Part shown: positions 59,607 to 64,000 of the stretch, piece by piece
Position numbering within the stretch: position 1 is the stretch's first letter
How the letters are laid out: each line of letters starts with the position of its first letter
NCBI GenBank assembly: GCA_039096225.1
Contig: JBBPEB010000021.1
Span: 1-64,000, forward strand
Direction of reading: 5' to 3'
Length of the DNA stretch: 64,000 nucleotides
DNA from: Blastocystis sp. Blastoise
Taxonomy: Eukaryota; Sar; Bigyra; Opalinata; Blastocystidae
Made by a program: the position numbers and the translations under genes
The notes under the pieces: model-generated
Seen by the model: only the letters and a program-made list of their open reading frames with translations
What the model was told of the DNA's origin: nothing
Databases searched by the model: none

Positions 59607-61740
59607 TACATTCTTTCTCTCATAGTCTTTCTGGTTCGAATAGAAATTCTTTAGATCCTTTAGAATATGATTCAGAAATATATTTTCCAAAAGCTTCTAT
59701 TACTCCTATACCTTCATCTACATCTATTTCTCCTTATGAAGTGAATAATAGTAATGAAATAGTATTTGATGGTGATCGAAATGAAATATATACTACTACT
59801 ACACAAGGAAATTCATCTTCATTCTCTGAAGTCTGTCCCTTAAATATGGATACTATATATAAAGAAGCAGATAATGATATAGAAATATCACCTTTGTCGA
59901 ATAGTACTTCTCCTATTCCTCTAAAGAGAATCAATAGTATTAGTAATGGTGATTATTTGAAAATGATAATAATAATAATACTAGTAATAATACTAATGAT
60001 AAAAATACTATTCCTCAGAATGTGAATAGACCATTATCCGCACATCTATCTTCAACAATAGCCAATCAAATTAATTCAACGTTTCAATCTTCAGATCTTA
60101 ATACTTGTATTGATTATACTTATGATATACATAATAATAAGAGTGCTAATAATATATTATTAACTCCTACTAATAAAGATAGAATAGCTATTTCTCATCA
60201 TAATAATATTATTACTTAAGGATAATAATAATAATAATAATATTAATAATAATAATAATAATAAATTGAATATATCATCATCAGCATTACCTCCACTTCC
60301 CCCTCCTCGATCTGGCGGGAGAATGAGAGTTGCCAGTAGAGATTTTGGATTTAATTTTGAACCTAATAAAAAAGGTATATATTGTTATGTTTATTATATT
60401 TATTATTATTATATTTATATTTATTATATTTATTATTATTATATTTATATTTATATTTATTATTATTAAATTATATTTATATTATTATATTATATTTATT
60501 ATTATATCTATTATTATCTTTATTATTATTATTATATCTATTATTATTATATTTATTATAATTATAATTATTATTTATATTTATAAATATATAGTTTATG
60601 AAACCCTATATCACAAACATAAATAATTATATTAACATCTGAATGTAGTTATTGTGCAGAATTATATATATATAAATTGTATATGTATTTGTCCAGTTAA
60701 AAAATAAAGATTTAAATTGTATATATATATATATATTATTATTATTATTATATTATAGATACCTTCTTAACTCCTTCTCATCCTTATCTATTACCTCATA
60801 TCCCTCTTATTCTTCCTTCTTATTCATTCCTTAATATATATACATAAACATAAATATACATAACAAGCATTAGGAATAATTTATAAATATAAAGGAATAT
60901 ATAGCTCTATAGTCATGTATTTCCCTTATGTATGCTATATATATATATAGATATTTATTATTATTATTATTATATTTATTATTATTATTTTATATAGAAT
61001 CTATATATTATTATATATTACTATTATTATTATATAGAATCTATGTATTCTATGGATGTGTGAATCCCTCTGTCAGCTACTTACTAAACAAGATCTTCTT
61101 ATTAAATAATTTATAGAATATATATACTTATTATCCCCGTGGTTATGTACAGTTCTCCGTATTTCTCCTTCTTCATCTTCCAGTATTATTGTGGGTGTTG
61201 TCTTTATGAATCCTTAATCGCGGGGAATATTACTTCTCCAGTATTTCTCAAATGTATATATATATATACAATATAAAACTTTTGATATAATATATTATAC
61301 ACAGTATTAACTATTTTATATTTATAATTAATACATATATATAGATATTACAACATTATGTATATGATGGATATAATTCATTATATACTTATAAACTACA
61401 AATACATCAGTATATAGCTATACTACATACCTCCTTTAATACCAGCGTTTTATGTCTCTCCTTGATAACCATGATTATCGTAAGCATGGTTATTATTTAT
61501 CCTGTATATATATTACACTTATTATACTAATTATATTATTATTATTATACCAATTGGTTAGTATTATATTATCTATCTTATTCTATCCCTTCATAGTGTC
61601 TCTCCCTTCCTTTCTATTCCTTAACTTTCACGTTATATCCCTAGTATCCTTCTTTCCTTTCTCCCTATATATCACTCTCTCATACTCCTTAAAGAACAGG
61701 TATGCACAGAGATGCAACTAATCTACTTTTTATAAGGTAT
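58020..61740 (+). pseudogene. Rubicon-homology-like gene with several frame breaks
   Basis: The 5' exons read QADLVTAMHILGVFYTGSS, then FWLPVCVQTVSSVTIRSVCQ, FFPIYKSDCWLIFFQIKW and DLDNLVDDHISDEIYIKMLQ, followed by a long Asn/Ser/Pro-rich part. The 3' exons give TSECSYCAEL, YYCGCCLYESLIAGNITSPV and HVISLVSFFPFSL. Together these resemble the zinc-binding Rubicon-homology region found in Rubicon, PLEKHM and DEF8 (family knowledge; resemblance moderate). Coding-like sequence changes frame near 59275, 59960 and 60220, and a TAG sits in frame at about 58686-58688 unless a 23-base intron removes it. Either this is a pseudogene or the assembled sequence has indel errors. The real start and end are unclear. 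Confidence 0.45.
58550..58623. repeat. (ATT)n microsatellite in intron
   Basis: About 24 ATT copies lie in an intron of the Rubicon-homology-like gene, between GTATGTCTATAT and ATATATAG. Confidence 0.9.
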
Positions 61741-61951
61741 ATATATATATATATATATAATTATTAATATTTATTATTTGTATTATTTGGATTCTTTCTA
61801 ACTACTTATTCTCCATAGTTCAAAACATACTTCCATATATATATTCGTTATCAAAAAGATAAAATACAACAGAATAGTACATACAGACTCTTAGATGATT
61901 CAATTTTTATATTGAAGATAATTATTACTTCTATGTATATATATAATATAA

Positions 61952-61993
<42 letters not shown>

Positions 61994-62918
61994 TTATACA
62001 AATTTTTATAATCATGTATATATAGGATAGAAATAAGCTTCAGACATATATATATTATATGTATTATAATGATGTTACTTATATATATATATATATTATC
62101 TAATATCTATTTTATCTATTTTTTATTGTGTTATATTTATTTATTATATTTATTTTGCTTAGTATTATTTAAGAATAAGATTATTCTAAAAGAATTCTTA
62201 GAAAAACAGGAAAAATGAGTAACTATTAATATAGTTTTTATTAATTTTTTATAATTTTCTTTATAAAGCATAAAACAACTTAAGAATCTCTCAGACATTC
62301 TCAGTTCATTTATTCACTAATATTAATATATGATTCGTTGATATAAAACATATTATAAAACAAAAGTTGTAAATTATGAATTATATCTTCATAAATAACT
62401 ATACTAAATATATTTTTTGATTCTCCATTGCACTCTTATTAAAAATAAAAGATTATTGTATAAATATAACTAACAAATATATTTAATTGTAATAATAGTT
62501 TATTAAAATAGCAATTTTCTTGTTTAATTAAGTCCGGAAATATGTTATAATTAAATAATTAAACTTAATAGACATATACAACACTTATATATTAATTTAT
62601 ATTCAAATAGACTATTTTTAGTAGAGAACCAGAGAAAAAATTTAAAAATTTGTTAACCCCTGGAAATAAAAAAAATTATACAGACTTTTATTATAGGAAA
62701 AAAAAGATTTTATAAAAGGGCCACCCTATGTTTGTTTTATGTAAAAAAATTTTGTATTTTGACATAAATCTTTTTATTTATTATCTATTAAAGCTTTTTA
62801 TAAAGTTTTTAAAAATGTAATTTTTATTATTTATATATCTTATATAATATAGGCTCTCTTTCTTCTCAAAATAACTACAAATATGGCTCCATTTGTCTGA
62901 TTCTTTTCGAGCTAAACC
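61741..62918. other. Region without a recognised gene
   Basis: The left part (to about 62100) has TA tracts and exon-like pieces that may be the true 3' end of the preceding gene. The rest is AT-rich mixed sequence with no supported frame. Confidence 0.45.
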
Positions 62919-63320
62919 ATGGTGATAGAAACCCATCATGATCTTGATTTCTTGGTATTAAGGTATGTTTTTACATCATATTTTTATATATTAACTATTT
63001 TTATATTCTATAGCTAGTACGTGGTGTATCAAGTCCTCCTGATCTGGTCTGTATTCTTTTAAAGGTATTTATTTATGTATTTATTTTTTAAAATTAGCTA
63101 TTATTATAGTATATAGGTGGTTTCTGTCCTCTGGAAGCATTCCTATAAGGGTTACAAAGGTTTCTAAGGTATATTCTTATATATATATTAACTTTATAAT
63201 TCATTTTTATAGTTTTTCCTTTTCCTGTGCAAGTCTTAACTAAAGGTTCTTCAAAAAAGGTATATATTATCTAATAATATTATTTTAATATACTAATTTT
63301 ATATTTCTTTTTAGTTTTAG
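62919..63320 (+). CDS. Small five-exon gene, 60-residue hypothetical protein
   Basis: ATG 62919 starts MVIETHHDLDFL, which joins in phase across four short introns (about 50-70 bases, GT...TATAG or TTTAG) to LVRGVSSPPDLVCILLK, VVSVLWKHSYKGYK, VFPFPVQVLTKGSSKK and a last Phe before TAG 63318-63320. Donors at exons 1 and 3 are chosen inside GGTATTAAGG and GGTTTCTAAGG because they alone keep the frame; the more obvious donors a few bases on give stops. No domain is recognised. It may be the end of a longer gene or a non-coding spliced transcript. Confidence 0.4.
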
Positions 63321-63922
63321 TCTTAATCGGGTAATGGAAACTAGGAGAGGCTAGTAGAAACTATATATAATTAAAAGTCTTGCTTATTCTTATATCTATA
63401 TATATATATATTATTATGTTTTTCTTGTTAGTTATTAAATTTTGTAATTATTAATAAATTGTTGTGTTTTTTTAAATTTTGTTGAAAATCACTGAAAATT
63501 CTTAAAAAAGAGGACAGTTTTTACACAAAACTATTCCCGTGAATATATTCTCTAATCATATGTCTGAATTTATCTTAAAAAAATTCTACAACAATTGGCG
63601 TTGATCTGCAAATAATATTTACGGGAATGCCTCATAGTGATGAAAATACTATTCTACTGTTGATTATTAATAGAAAGACAGAATACTCAATTCTCGTGTA
63701 TAAAATAAATATTATACAGTTAATTCAATCAAATCTATGATAATATTTTTTTATCATTATTAAATATATGAAAAGAAATTGTGATTATTCAAAAGAACCT
63801 TCTTTATAAACATAATAATAGTGTATTTTATGATTTGATGCCTTCCCTTAATATGCGTAAACATCATAGAACAGGAAACAAAAAGATAATCTTCATCTCA
63901 ATCACCTTCATTTATTCCAAAT
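63321..63922. other. Intergenic region
   Basis: 600 bases of AT-rich mixed sequence with no long repeats and no supported gene. Confidence 0.5.
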
Positions 63923-64000
63923 ATGCAAAAATACTGTCCTACTCTATATACAGCCTCTGAAGATCACAAAAAGCAAATATTGAAGAATTATTACGTTATA
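63923..64000 (+). CDS. Possible start of a gene running off the right edge
   Basis: ATG 63923 opens 26 codons to the window end (MQKYCPTLYTASEDHKKQIL and a few more). The composition is protein-like and unlike the surrounding non-coding DNA. The upstream frame (SQSPSFIPN) looks similar, so the exon may begin earlier. Not identifiable. Confidence 0.25.
   Translation, partial: MQKYCPTLYTASEDHKKQILKNYYVI

Noticed and set aside
61614-61700. U12-like donor and branch motifs (GTATCCTTCT, TTCCTTAAC, TCCTTAAA)
   Set aside because: The stretch is open and fits continuous coding sequence in the Rubicon-homology-like gene; the motifs arise from pyrimidine-rich codons.

Overview
The window is nuclear DNA from a very AT-rich, intron-dense unicellular eukaryote. 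The evidence is a spliceosomal gene structure (almost all introns start GTATAT or similar and end TATAG), asparagine- and serine-rich low-complexity tracts written in AAT/TCT codons, a nuclear tRNA-Ile(AAU), and purely eukaryotic housekeeping genes (CKS1, exportin-T, PCID2/THP1, GOSR1, eIF2D, TMEM208). The style resembles dictyostelid-like amoebae and other AT-rich protists, but I cannot place it taxonomically. No virus, plasmid, operon or CRISPR array is seen.

Layout. 1-20.4 kb: three large intron-free genes for secreted proteins on the minus strand (1-4848, about 9051-12299, 19116-20444) alternate with intron-rich plus-strand genes: an E2-like/protein-kinase fusion (6238-8440), a LARGE-type family 49 glycosyltransferase (13008-14698) and a Tudor-like plus FHA protein resembling MCRS1 (16272-18591). 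20.4-22.8 kb is gene-free. 22.8-31.9 kb: one very large PHD-finger, Asn/Ser-rich and C2H2 zinc-finger gene. 33.5-36.8 kb: a divergent pair, PCID2/THP1-like (minus) and GOSR1-like SNARE (plus). 37.1-45.3 kb: exportin-T (minus) between two GC-richer islands with matching inverted 19-base ends. 45.4-48.9 kb: a membrane protein, CKS1, tRNA-Ile and a small WW-domain protein. 49.2-56.7 kb: beta-hexosaminidase, eIF2D, and a TMEM208-like protein divergent from eIF2D. 58.0-61.7 kb: a gene with several frame breaks and a Rubicon-homology-like zinc region. 62.9-63.3 kb: a tiny five-exon gene.

The most notable observations are two introns that look like minor-spliceosome (U12-type) AT-AC introns, found only because the reading frame demands them (13815-13928 in the glycosyltransferase, 34533-34638 in the PCID2-like gene). 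Long (TA)n and (ATT)n microsatellites lie almost only inside introns, so that many introns are little more than a GT-(AT)n-AG tract. Others are an inactive E2-like domain fused to a kinase, a secreted protein with a degenerate gametolysin-like zinc motif, and a paired module shared by two of the intron-free secreted proteins.

The genes do not form one pathway. Several serve RNA export and translation (exportin-T, PCID2/THP1, eIF2D, tRNA-Ile) or the secretory pathway (GOSR1, TMEM208, family 49 glycosyltransferase, hexosaminidase, secreted proteins). All exon boundaries were inferred by eye from frame, splice motifs and family resemblance; no search or alignment was run.
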